Positions 46,344-55,140 of a stretch of DNA of 64,000 bases are shown here, one piece after another. Position 1 is the first letter of the stretch; the number at the start of each line of letters is the position of its first letter. A program made the position numbers and the translations under genes. The notes below the pieces were generated by a model that saw only the letters and a list, made by a program, of their open reading frames with translations, ran no database searches and had not been told where the DNA came from. Source of the DNA: Zoogloea sp. (GTDB lineage: Bacteria; Pseudomonadota; Gammaproteobacteria; Burkholderiales; Rhodocyclaceae); assembly GCF_017302315.1 (NCBI RefSeq), contig NZ_JAFLDT010000008.1, positions 33,419-97,418 of the forward strand, written 5' to 3'.

Positions 46344-48250
46344 ATCTGGTAGTCGAGCTTGAGTCGGAGTTGAATCTTGCGGGCCTGGCGAAATGCTTCC
46401 TTGAGGATGCGGCGGTCCAGCTCGTTGAGATCATCCGGCTTGACCCGGTTGTCTCCCGACGAGCCGTGATCGGTATCCAGGTGCTGATGACGCAGGCGCA
46501 GTAGCTGGATGAAGTGGAAACCATCGGCCATGGCCGCGAGCTCCTCGGCCGGCATGCCGATGCGTGAGCCGCCCTGACGGAGACGTTGCACCGTGCTGGT
46601 CGCGTCCACCCCGGTGCGCAGGGACAGGACACGGGCGGCATCCACGAAAAGGCGTGCACCGAACTTCTTGAGGTCGATGGTGCCGGGATGGCGGGCATCA
46701 TCATCGGTGACGAAATCGCGGATCTTGCCCAGGGGCGGCGACACATCAAGGGCGTTGGTGGCCATGGCCTTGAGAAAGGCCGGATTGCCGCCGGTCATGG
46801 ACAGCAGCCAGTGGCGCAGCTTGTGGGCCAGCTTCTCGTCGCCGTAGAGCACGCGGTAGTCGAAGAAGATGGTGGCGTTGAGCAGGGCCTCGGGGTGGGG
46901 TTCGCGGATCCAGGTACCGAACTTTTCGCGCCATTCGTCGAAGGTCAGGCAAAGCTCCGGGTTGCTGGCCATGATGTTGCCCTCGCACAGGGGGAAGCCA
47001 CAGGCGGCGAGGTCGTTGTTCACATCCTTGGCAAACTCCAGCAGACGCAGTTTGAGGGGCTCCTTGTCGGCCCATTCGGGCAGGATGTAGAGAATTCCGT
47101 TGTCCTGGTCGGTGGACAGGGTCTGTTCGTGACGCCCCTCGGAGCCGAAGGCCAGCCAGGCGTACTCAACACCATAAAGGTCGTGGCGGTTGAGATTGAG
47201 TTCGATGATGCGACGGGTCAGGGCATCGTTGAGGGCCGAGATGAACTGGGTCAGTTGCTCGGCACCGATGCCCTGGGCCAGCAGGTTGAGCGCCAGCTGG
47301 CGGATGTCGCGGCTGGCCCGCTGCAGGGCCTGAACGTCGGCGGCACTTTCGATGCCCGAGCGGATCTGGCGCAGGCCGATGCGCTGCAGGGCAAACAGGT
47401 CGCGTTCCGAGATCACCCCCTTGAGCTTGTCGTCGGTATCGACTACCAGGATATGACGCACACCGTGGGTGGCCATCTCCAGTGCTGCGTCGTAGGCGCT
47501 GGCGCTGGCGTTGAGGGTGTGGGGCGGTGTCGTCATCACTTCGGCGATGGGGCGGGTCAGATCGAAGCCCGGCAGCACGATGCGCTTGAGGATGTCACTC
47601 TGGGTCAGCACGCCTACCGGCTTCTCGTCCTCTCCCGCCACCGCGAGGCAGCCGACGCCGGCTTCGACCATCCTCTCGAGGGCGGAGCGGGTGGCAAGTT
47701 CGGGGCCGACAAAAACGGGCGCCTTCTTGACCAGGTTGGAAAGAGACGTGGTCATCGTCTGCTGCTCGGCAGCCCGTTGCGAGAACTGGACCTGCAACTG
47801 CTCCCGCGACTGGTTGAGGAGGCTGGCGATGTAACGGGTACAGAAAAGCTGGAACGTGGGACTGAGTTCCTGCAGCTTGAGAAAATCGGCCGCCGGTAGC
47901 TGGAAGCAGTAGCTGTCCTCGACGGCGATGTATCCGTTGGTCGATGGACGGCCCGCCGAGATGGCGCCGATCGGGAAGCCTTCGCCCGGCCCCAGGGTCA
48001 GGGTTGAATATTCCGTGACCGAGACACTGCCCACTTGGCGAGCCTGCACCTTGCCGCGATAGACGATGTAGAAGAAGCGCGGCGGACCATCTTCGGGGAT
48101 CAGTATCTCGGCTTCGGCGGGATAGAAGGCCGTGGCCAACCGCTCGCCCAGGAAGCGCAGAGCTTCCGTTTCCATCCGGTCGAAGGGGGCATGGCGCCGC
48201 AGGAAGTCGAGGTTGGTTCGGATCAGGGTGTCGGAGGCGGAGGTGTCCAT
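46340..48250 (-). CDS. cNMP-binding/CBS/DUF294 nucleotidyltransferase-like protein
   Basis: 636 residues in four parts: a cyclic-nucleotide-binding-like domain (about 15-145), paired CBS domains (about 165-290, with VGVLTQSDILKR and KGVISERDLFALQ), a DUF294 putative nucleotidyltransferase (about 330-460, with AFGSEGRHEQTLSTDQDNG) and the DUF294 C-terminal helical domain. The nucleotidyltransferase motif GS...DQDN is intact. The pairing with a DnaQ-like gene is recurrent in proteobacteria, often near acetate transport genes, which are absent here. A role in nucleotide sensing is inferred. Confidence 0.88.
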   Translation of the reverse strand: MDTSASDTLIRTNLDFLRRHAPFDRMETEALRFLGERLATAFYPAEAEILIPEDGPPRFFYIVYRGKVQARQVGSVSVTEYSTLTLGPGEGFPIGAISAGRPSTNGYIAVEDSYCFQLPAADFLKLQELSPTFQLFCTRYIASLLNQSREQLQVQFSQRAAEQQTMTTSLSNLVKKAPVFVGPELATRSALERMVEAGVGCLAVAGEDEKPVGVLTQSDILKRIVLPGFDLTRPIAEVMTTPPHTLNASASAYDAALEMATHGVRHILVVDTDDKLKGVISERDLFALQRIGLRQIRSGIESAADVQALQRASRDIRQLALNLLAQGIGAEQLTQFISALNDALTRRIIELNLNRHDLYGVEYAWLAFGSEGRHEQTLSTDQDNGILYILPEWADKEPLKLRLLEFAKDVNNDLAACGFPLCEGNIMASNPELCLTFDEWREKFGTWIREPHPEALLNATIFFDYRVLYGDEKLAHKLRHWLLSMTGGNPAFLKAMATNALDVSPPLGKIRDFVTDDDARHPGTIDLKKFGARLFVDAARVLSLRTGVDATSTVQRLRQGGSRIGMPAEELAAMADGFHFIQLLRLRHQHLDTDHGSSGDNRVKPDDLNELDRRILKEAFRQARKIQLRLKLDYQI

Positions 48251-48401
48251 AAACAGACCGATTGGCGTGAATCAAACGTCTGAATCTACCCCAGTGGTGC
48301 CCCCGTGTCATGATCTCGCGCAAGAAATCCCCAATCTTGCCGGCTGCGATCACGGCATTGGCTCCGATACAATCCACTGACCCCCCAACAGGAACGCCGC
48401 C

Positions 48402-49079
48402 ATGACTGACACTCTGCTGCCCGCCGTTGAAATCGAGACCGGACCGTCCCCCACCCATGCCGTGATCTGGATGCATGGCCTCGGGGCGGACGGCCACGAT
48501 TTCGAACCCGTAATCGACGAATTCGAAGCTGATCGCCTGCCCTTCACCCGCTTCGTGTTTCCCCATGCGCCAAGTCGTCCGGTGACCATCAACGGCGGTT
48601 ATGTGATGCGAGCCTGGTACGACATCGTGTCGTCGGATTTCTCGACCCGCCGGGAAGATCCGGTTGGTGTGCGCGAGTCCGCGGCGCTGATCGAGGCCCT
48701 CATTGCCCGGGAGAACGCCCGCGGTATTCCCGACAGCCGCATCGTGCTGGCCGGTTTCTCCCAGGGTGGGGCGATTGCCCTCCATACCGCGCTGCGCCAT
48801 CCCAGGCGTCTGGCCGGCGTGCTGGCCCTGTCCACTTACCTGCCGCTGGCCGATTCCCTCGCCGATGAGGCCGCGCCTGCCAACGCCAAGACCCCGATCT
48901 TCATGGCCCACGGCCTTGAAGACCCGGTGATTCCCTGCGATTTCGGCAAGGCCTCCGCGGATCTCCTGAAGGCGGCGGGTTATCCGCTGGAATGGCGCAG
49001 CTATCCGATGGACCACTCCCTGTGCCTTGAAGAGGTGCAGGATCTTGAACTTTGGCTGGCCCACGTGATGTCACGCTGA
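48402..49079 (+). CDS. alpha/beta-hydrolase carboxylesterase/lysophospholipase-like
   Basis: 225 residues of the phospholipase/carboxylesterase family. Oxyanion motif MHGLGADGHDF; triad S120 (GFSQGG), D174 (HGLEDPVIP) and H205 (MDHSLC). No signal peptide, so cytoplasmic. Relatives hydrolyse short-chain esters and lysophospholipids; the natural substrate is unknown. Divergent from the DUF294 gene. Confidence 0.9.
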   Translation: MTDTLLPAVEIETGPSPTHAVIWMHGLGADGHDFEPVIDEFEADRLPFTRFVFPHAPSRPVTINGGYVMRAWYDIVSSDFSTRREDPVGVRESAALIEALIARENARGIPDSRIVLAGFSQGGAIALHTALRHPRRLAGVLALSTYLPLADSLADEAAPANAKTPIFMAHGLEDPVIPCDFGKASADLLKAAGYPLEWRSYPMDHSLCLEEVQDLELWLAHVMSR

Positions 49080-49095
49080 CATCGCGGCGGGTGAA

Positions 49096-49545
49096 TCAGA
49101 ACGGGCGGCGCTTGAGCAGGTTGTTGCCGATGAAGCTCAGCACCGTTTCGTCCCGCTGATTGACGGCCAAGTAGCGCAGGCGGGCGATTCCCCGATCCGG
49201 CTTTGAACTGGAAGGGCGCACTTCGAGGACTTCCACGATACTGCGCAGGGTGTCGCCGGGGCGCACCGGCGCCAGCCAGCGAAGTTCGTCCAGACCGGGC
49301 GAGCCGATACTCGACTGGCTGAAGATGCCGGTCTGGATGAACAGTCGGAAGCAGATGGCGATGGACTGGAAGCCGCTGGCGATCAGCCCCCCGTAGGGTG
49401 ACTCGGCGGCCGCGTTCACATCCAGATGGAAGGGCTGGGGATCGTAGCGGAAGGCAAAGTCGATGATCTCTGCCTCGGTGAGGGTCATGCCTCCGCTGGT
49501 GAAACGGTCGCCGACGATCAGGTCGTCGAGGTAACGGCTTTCCAT
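49096..49545 (-). CDS. MaoC-like (hotdog) dehydratase-family protein
   Basis: 149 residues of the R-specific hydratase group. The catalytic-type Asp and His are D35 and H40 in FRYDPQPFHLD, and LRWLAPVRPGDTL is the second signature. Such enzymes hydrate enoyl-CoA or related thioesters. AGGAGA upstream fixes the start at 49545. It lies alone between the esterase and the histidine kinase. Confidence 0.87.
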   Translation of the reverse strand: MESRYLDDLIVGDRFTSGGMTLTEAEIIDFAFRYDPQPFHLDVNAAAESPYGGLIASGFQSIAICFRLFIQTGIFSQSSIGSPGLDELRWLAPVRPGDTLRSIVEVLEVRPSSSKPDRGIARLRYLAVNQRDETVLSFIGNNLLKRRPF

Positions 49546-49615
49546 GCTGCTGTCTCCTGTGGGCTTGTTCGTGCCCGCATCATAGTCGACAGCGGTCGAG
49601 GCGCGGATCGCGGTG

Positions 49616-51586
49616 TCAGGGGCGCCGCTCACGCTCGCTGGGCGCTTCCATCTTCTCGTTGTCGCCGACCGACAGCCAGGCCAGCAGGCTTGCGTAAAGC
49701 AGCGACGGTGCGACAGGTTTGATAATGAAGTCGCTCATCCCGGCGTCGAGGCAGCGCTGACGATCTTCCGGATAGGCATTGGCCGTGAGGGCGAGGACCG
49801 GCACCTGCTTCCAGCCATCAAGGCGGCGCAGGCGGCGTGTCGCCTCCATGCCATCCATGCGCGGCATCTGCATATCCATCAGCACCAGGGCGTAGTCCTG
49901 CGTGCAAGCCATGCGCAGGGCCTGCTCGCCGTCTTCGGCCACGTCCACCTCAAGGCCGACTTCCCTCAGAAGGTGGGTGGATACCTCCCGATTGATCGCT
50001 TCATCTTCCACGAGCAGGATGCGGGCGCCGGCGTGACAGCGGCGCAAATCCTCCTCGGCCCCACCTCCTGGCGGCAGGGCGACGGGGACAACATGATCTG
50101 CGGGCTCCAGGCGCACCGTAAACCAGAAACGGCAGCCGCCCTCCGGTGTGCTGTCCACTCCGATGTCGCCTCCCATCAGATTCACCAGGCGTTTGCTGAT
50201 GGCCAGCCCAAGGCCGGTTCCACCGAATTCGCGGGTGATGGAGTTGTCCACCTGCTCGAAAGCCCTGAACAGGCGCGCCTGATCCGTTTTGGCGATGCCC
50301 GGGCCGGTGTCTTCCACCTCGAAGCGAAGTACCAGGGCAGGGGTGTCGCCGGGGGGCTCATCCACCGGGAATGCCCGGATCGTGATCGTGCCCCGGGAGG
50401 TGAACTTGACGGCATTTCCCGCGAGATTGAGAAGCACCTGGCCCAGTCTCAGCGGATCGCCGAGAACGGGCGTCTCCGCGAGCTGCGGGGCCATTTCCGT
50501 GATCAGATCGAGTCCTTTTGCGTGGGCGCGGGCGTCGATGAGATTGATCAGGTTTTCGATCACCGTGCCGGGCTGGAAGGGAATCTTGTCGAGATGCATG
50601 CGTTCCGCCTCGATCTTGGAAATGTCGAGGACGTCATTGATGATCGCCAGCAAATGCCGGGCCGCGCCCGCGATCTTGGCCAGTTGTTCGAGGGTTTTTT
50701 TATCGTGGGTGTGGCGCCGGATCAGATCGGTGAGACCGATGATGGCGTTCATCGGGGTGCGCAATTCGTGGCTCATGTTGGCAAGGAAGGTGCTCTTGGC
50801 CCGGTTTGCCGTGATGGCAAGATCCTTGGCCGTGGTCAGTTCATCTTCCCGTTCGTCGATGCGGTCCAGCAGGCGATTCACTCCACGCACCATCAGATCC
50901 AGCTCGCTAGTTGTGCCACTCACCGGGATGCGTGTCCGCCCGCCCGCACTGCCATGGCCGATAGTGTCGATGGTTTGGGCAAAACGGGACAGTGGCCGGA
51001 TCACATAGCGGGACAGGGCGAGGAACAGCAGCGTCAGGCACAGGGCCAGCGCACAGAGGGCAATGGCGGTGGCAATGGCCAGCAGTTCATTGCGCTGGCG
51101 CTCCACGTGCTCGCGTGGAAAGCCCACCACGGCCGTAGCCAGGCCCTCGCCCGATACTCGCCTGACCGGCTTGAAGGCGGCAAAGACGCCATCGGCGGCG
51201 ATCTCGACGCTGCCTTCCCCTCGCCCCAGGGCCGCCAGCAGTTCTGATGGCAGCGCTTGGGTGTCGGGCCCGCCCGCGCCGCTGTGGAACACGACCCGCC
51301 CGTCCGGGCCGACGATCATGGCAAAGGCCAGGTCCGGGTTGTCGCGTACGGCCTCGGCACACTGTTCGTCGAAGCCCTGGAGGTTGTCCAGTTCTATCCC
51401 CAGCGACAGAACCCGTTCCAGCTGGGTGGCCAAGCCTTTGGCGATGGCCTGGGTGCGGGAGAGTTGGGAATGCAGCAGTCGGTCATGGAGGAAATAGCCT
51501 GACACGCCGACCGCCGCAAAAATGCCAAAGAGAAACACACTCCCTGCGATCAACAGAATACGGGCGCGCAGGCCGGGTGAGTTCAT
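49616..51586 (-). CDS. hybrid sensor histidine kinase
   Basis: 656 residues: two membrane segments (about 8-30 and 168-190) with a periplasmic region of about 135 residues between, a HAMP-like linker, HisKA with phospho-acceptor H273 in NMSHELRTPMN, HATPase with GNAVKF and GGTGLGLAISKRL, and a C-terminal receiver with D571 in LMDMQMPRMDG. No DNA-binding output follows. Its start overlaps the binding-protein gene by 4 bases, so that protein probably delivers the signal to the periplasmic region. The receiver would need an Hpt protein; one is encoded 3 kb away at 54795-55112. Confidence 0.93.
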   Translation of the reverse strand: MNSPGLRARILLIAGSVFLFGIFAAVGVSGYFLHDRLLHSQLSRTQAIAKGLATQLERVLSLGIELDNLQGFDEQCAEAVRDNPDLAFAMIVGPDGRVVFHSGAGGPDTQALPSELLAALGRGEGSVEIAADGVFAAFKPVRRVSGEGLATAVVGFPREHVERQRNELLAIATAIALCALALCLTLLFLALSRYVIRPLSRFAQTIDTIGHGSAGGRTRIPVSGTTSELDLMVRGVNRLLDRIDEREDELTTAKDLAITANRAKSTFLANMSHELRTPMNAIIGLTDLIRRHTHDKKTLEQLAKIAGAARHLLAIINDVLDISKIEAERMHLDKIPFQPGTVIENLINLIDARAHAKGLDLITEMAPQLAETPVLGDPLRLGQVLLNLAGNAVKFTSRGTITIRAFPVDEPPGDTPALVLRFEVEDTGPGIAKTDQARLFRAFEQVDNSITREFGGTGLGLAISKRLVNLMGGDIGVDSTPEGGCRFWFTVRLEPADHVVPVALPPGGGAEEDLRRCHAGARILLVEDEAINREVSTHLLREVGLEVDVAEDGEQALRMACTQDYALVLMDMQMPRMDGMEATRRLRRLDGWKQVPVLALTANAYPEDRQRCLDAGMSDFIIKPVAPSLLYASLLAWLSVGDNEKMEAPSERERRP

Positions 51587-52632
51587 CCGTCGTGCTCCCA
51601 GGGGAAGTGGGTGATGACCTCGGAGGACAGTAGCAGGGAAGACTTCACGCCCAGCCCCAGTTGCTTCGCCCGAGCCAGATTGATGACCGGGTGGCCCTTG
51701 ACCGCGGATCGGATCGGCAAGGCCGAGGGAGGCGTGCCCTCGACGAGGATGGCGCGGGCCAGACGGCCGGCTGCCCGGCCCTGCTCCAGTTCGGAGATGG
51801 CCATGGAGGCCAGCACCCCGTGATGAACCCGATCCACCCAGAAGCTGATGTCAGGCAGGTGGCTGTTCAGGCAGGCCCATTTCTGAACTTTCTGGTAAGG
51901 CACGTTGGTGCCGTCCGTGTCGGCCAGCGCAAAGATGCCCAGTTGAACGACGGCATCCGCGACCGCCGGGTAGGATTGGAGGCGCGCCTTGAACTCCGCA
52001 AAGCTGCGTACCCGATCGACCACGCTCAGGCTCACCCCGGGCAGTCCTGATACCGTCGAGCGCATGCGTTCGATGATCGGTGGCCACTGGGGGCCCATGT
52101 CCGACAGGGCGGCAAGCCGCAGGGGGCCGGGAACGAGGTTCTGCAGCAAGCGTACCGATTCGACAAGGTGTTCGCGTTCGAGCACTCCGGTGACGTTGTT
52201 GGCCGAGTCCAGCCCATGCTCGGCGGGTGTCTTGTTGACCCCGCTGAACACACAGGGCAGGTGCTGACCGATCAGTGGACGCACCACAAACTCCATGGCG
52301 TCGTCATCGGATACATACAGTAGCTGGGGCTGCCACGCCTCAATCAGGGCGAGGGCCTCGCCGCCCTTGCGCGCCTTGGCCTCCCGGCTGCTGTTGCGTT
52401 TTACATCCATCTGAAAAACCTGGAACTCTGCCGGCAACTTGCCAAGGCCTTCCTTGAAGCCCGCGAACTGGCCGTCGGTCCAGCGCCATGGCGAGTCGAA
52501 GCTCATGACATGGAGAATGCGTCGGGGCAACCCCGCAGCCGGAGCGGCACTTGCCGGGCGTTTGGCCAAGGTGACCAGCGCCGCCGTGCCAAGGGCTGCG
52601 CCGATGAAGTGGCGACGTCGCGAAGAACGCAT
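51583..52632 (-). CDS. periplasmic ABC-type substrate-binding protein (ABC_sub_bind type)
   Basis: 349 residues. The N-terminus SSRRRHFIGAALGTAALV has the twin-arginine pattern and ends in a cleavage-like ASAAPA. The body has the two-lobed fold pattern of the ABC_sub_bind family, including RILHVMSFD, LLYVSDDDAMEFV and SDMGPQWPPII. No ABC permease or ATPase is nearby. Coupling to the kinase gene (ATGA) suggests it works as a ligand sensor rather than in uptake. The ligand is unknown. Confidence 0.8.
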   Translation of the reverse strand: MRSSRRRHFIGAALGTAALVTLAKRPASAAPAAGLPRRILHVMSFDSPWRWTDGQFAGFKEGLGKLPAEFQVFQMDVKRNSSREAKARKGGEALALIEAWQPQLLYVSDDDAMEFVVRPLIGQHLPCVFSGVNKTPAEHGLDSANNVTGVLEREHLVESVRLLQNLVPGPLRLAALSDMGPQWPPIIERMRSTVSGLPGVSLSVVDRVRSFAEFKARLQSYPAVADAVVQLGIFALADTDGTNVPYQKVQKWACLNSHLPDISFWVDRVHHGVLASMAISELEQGRAAGRLARAILVEGTPPSALPIRSAVKGHPVINLARAKQLGLGVKSSLLLSSEVITHFPWEHDG

Positions 52633-52647
52633 GGGCGGGGGGCTGCT

Positions 52648-53697
52648 TCAGGCGTCGACCTGAACCCGGGGCGGGCCCGCGTGCATCCGGCCGATCACTG
52701 CCGCGTCAACAAAACCGCCCGCCCGGAAGCAGGCCAGTACCTGCTCAACGCTGCCCGCATCGCAGGCCACCAGCAACCCGCCGCTGGTCTGGGCATCAGC
52801 CGTCAGACTGCGTTGCCATGCTTCCACCCCGGCGTCGAATTGCACGGCGTCGCCGCAACTGGCCAGGTTGCGACCGATGGCACCCGGGCCGATGCCCTGT
52901 TTCGCAAAGGGGATCGCTGCGGGCATGACCGGCAGGGCTCCGGCCGTCACCGTGGCGCCCAGACCCGCACCGCGACACAGTTCGAGCAGATGTCCGAGCA
53001 GGCCGAAACCGGTGACGTCGGTGAGGGCGTGGACCCCCGGCAACGCGGCGAGGGTCGGGCCGACCGTGTTCAGACGGGTGGTGGTGGCGATCATCTGGGC
53101 ATAACCCTCCGCGTCGAGAAGCCCCTTCTTCATGGCGGAGCCCAGAATGCCCACACCCAGTGGTTTGCCCAGGATCAGCGCATCTCCATCCCGGGCATCG
53201 CGGTTGCGCTTGATGACATCCGGGTGCGCGAGGCCCAGGGCCACGAGGCCGTAGATCGGCTCCGGCGAGTCGATGCTGTGCCCGCCGGCCACAGGGATGC
53301 CGGCTTCGGCGCAGACGCTGGCACCGCCTTCCAAGATGCGCCCGATGGTTTCCACGGGCAGGACATTGATAGGCATGCCGACGATGGCCAGGGCCATGAT
53401 GGGCGTCCCGCCCATGGCGTAGACGTCCGACAGGGCATTGGTGGCGGCAATGCGTCCGAAGTCGAAGGGGTCATCGACGATGGGCATGAAGAAGTCGGTG
53501 GTGGCGATCAGTGCCTGCTGATCGTTCAGGCGCCACACTGCGGCATCGTCGGCGGTTTCGGTGCCGACCATCAAATTGGCGAAGGGCTTCGCTGCCGGCA
53601 TGCGGGCCAGCATTTCGTTGAGCACGGCGGGGGCGATCTTACAGCCGCATCCGCCGCCATGAGACAATTCAGTGAGTCGCAAAGCGGTTTTTGTCAT
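52648..53697 (-). CDS. selD: selenide, water dikinase (selenophosphate synthase)
   Basis: 349 residues. The active-site loop is SHGGGCGCK with C17 (not selenocysteine) and K20, followed by ETADDAAVWRLND and the TDFFMPIVDDPFDFGRIAA block. It makes selenophosphate from selenide and ATP. AGGA six bases before 53697 chooses this ATG over one two codons earlier. No selA, selB or tRNA-Sec is in the window, so the visible use is tRNA selenouridine through the adjacent selU. Confidence 0.97.
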   Translation of the reverse strand: MTKTALRLTELSHGGGCGCKIAPAVLNEMLARMPAAKPFANLMVGTETADDAAVWRLNDQQALIATTDFFMPIVDDPFDFGRIAATNALSDVYAMGGTPIMALAIVGMPINVLPVETIGRILEGGASVCAEAGIPVAGGHSIDSPEPIYGLVALGLAHPDVIKRNRDARDGDALILGKPLGVGILGSAMKKGLLDAEGYAQMIATTTRLNTVGPTLAALPGVHALTDVTGFGLLGHLLELCRGAGLGATVTAGALPVMPAAIPFAKQGIGPGAIGRNLASCGDAVQFDAGVEAWQRSLTADAQTSGGLLVACDAGSVEQVLACFRAGGFVDAAVIGRMHAGPPRVQVDA

Positions 53698-53728
53698 CTT
53701 CATTCCTGTCATTTCGTCCGTATTCCAC

Positions 53729-54781
53729 GTGGCCAGCCATCCTGCTCCCTTTTCCGCAACCGTTGACCAACTCGGTGATTTTGACAGCATTATCGACGTG
53801 CGCTCGCCATCGGAGTTTGCCGAAGATCATGTTCCCGGTGCCATCAACTGCCCCGTCCTGGATGATGAGGAGCGGGCCCGGGTGGGTACCCTCTACAAGC
53901 AGGTTTCCCCCTTTCAGGCGCGCAAGTTGGGGGCGGCGCTGGTATCACGCAATATCGCCAAGCATATCGAGAATCAGCTCTTCGACAAGCCGAAGGGCTG
54001 GAAGCCGCTGGTGTACTGCTGGCGCGGGGGGCAGCGCAGTGGCGCAATGACCCTCGTGCTCGGTCAGGTGGGTTGGGCGGCGCGGCGCCTGGAGGGTGGC
54101 TACAAGGCCTTTCGCCAGCGCGTACTGGATGATCTCGAGACGCTGCCCCGTAGCCTCGAATTGAACATCCTGTGTGGCCCCACCGGCAGCGCCAAGACGG
54201 CTGTGCTGGAGGCGCTGGCCGATCGCGGCGGGCAAATTCTTCATCTGGAAGCCCTTGCACGTCATCGCGGTTCGGTGCTGGGAGGCGAGACCGATGGCCT
54301 GCAGCCCGGCCAGAAGGCCTTCGAGACGGCTTTGTGGGCGGCGCTCACGGCACTTGATCCGGCGCGCCCCGTGTGGTCCGAGTCGGAAAGCCGACGCATC
54401 GGGCGCCTGCATGTGCCGGCGGCCCTCTTCGAAGCCCTGCGCAATGGGCGCTGCACACGCATCGAGGCGCCCCTGGCGGCACGGGTGGATCACCTGGTGG
54501 AGCGCTACGCCCATCTGATTGCCGACCCGGGCGCTTTTCGAGACAAGCTTGCCCGTCTTGTTCCCCAGCACGGGTACGAGCGTGTGGCAGCCTGGCAGGC
54601 GCTTGTGACCCTCGGTGCCTGGCGCCAGCTCGCCACCGAACTGGTGAATGATCATTATGATCCAGCCTACCGCAAGGGCGGGGAGGGGCTTTACCTGCAG
54701 ATCGGCGAGGCCTGCCCGCTGGTTCTCGAGGCCCTTGATGCGGATGCGCTGGCCAGGGCTGCTGCAGGGCTTCCGATCTGA
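53729..54781 (+). CDS. selU: tRNA 2-selenouridine synthase
   Basis: A rhodanese plus P-loop ATPase protein, about 350 residues. The rhodanese cysteine is C97 in VYCWRGGQRSG, preceded by IIDVRSPSEFAEDHVPGA. The P-loop is CGPTGSAKTAVLEAL, and ALARHRGSVLGG and SESRRIG follow. It converts 2-thiouridine at the wobble position of tRNAs to 2-selenouridine using SelD product. There is no ATG near the N-terminus; candidate starts are GTG at 53729 and GTG at 53672 (inside selD), neither with a good ribosome binding site. The divergent layout with selD leaves about 30 bases between starts. Confidence 0.93.
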   Translation: MASHPAPFSATVDQLGDFDSIIDVRSPSEFAEDHVPGAINCPVLDDEERARVGTLYKQVSPFQARKLGAALVSRNIAKHIENQLFDKPKGWKPLVYCWRGGQRSGAMTLVLGQVGWAARRLEGGYKAFRQRVLDDLETLPRSLELNILCGPTGSAKTAVLEALADRGGQILHLEALARHRGSVLGGETDGLQPGQKAFETALWAALTALDPARPVWSESESRRIGRLHVPAALFEALRNGRCTRIEAPLAARVDHLVERYAHLIADPGAFRDKLARLVPQHGYERVAAWQALVTLGAWRQLATELVNDHYDPAYRKGGEGLYLQIGEACPLVLEALDADALARAAAGLPI

Positions 54782-54794
54782 TCGGCGGATCCTG

Positions 54795-55112
54795 TCAGGT
54801 GCCGATCCCGGCCAGCGTCAGGTCCAGGGCATCGGCCAGATCGAGGGCCAGCCCCATGCTTTCCGGTCGCATCTCGCGGGTGGCCTGTTCCGTCTTTCGA
54901 GCCAGTGCCAGCAAATCGTGATCCATGATGTTGCCCGCCGAGCCCTTGATCATATGGGCAAGGCGGGCGACGCCGACCGAATCACCGCGTTCCACGGCCA
55001 GACGAAGTTCGCCGGGAACCGCTGCGTAGGTGTGGGCGAACACCCCCAGCAGTCGTTCGACAAACGCCGCCCGCCCCGCATAGCGGCTTTCGAGTTGGTC
55101 GCGCTGGATCAT
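54795..55112 (-). CDS. histidine phosphotransfer (Hpt) protein
   Basis: 105 residues, all helical, with H53 in ARLAHMIKGSAGNIMDHDLL, the Hpt phospho-site. A free-standing Hpt normally links a hybrid kinase to a response regulator. The hybrid kinase at 49616-51586 is the only candidate in the window, but selD and selU lie between. It is 28 bases downstream of the PhoH gene on the same strand. Confidence 0.85.
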   Translation of the reverse strand: MIQRDQLESRYAGRAAFVERLLGVFAHTYAAVPGELRLAVERGDSVGVARLAHMIKGSAGNIMDHDLLALARKTEQATREMRPESMGLALDLADALDLTLAGIGT

Positions 55113-55140
55113 CCGCGGGTCTGGCGTGAAAGGCGGGGGC

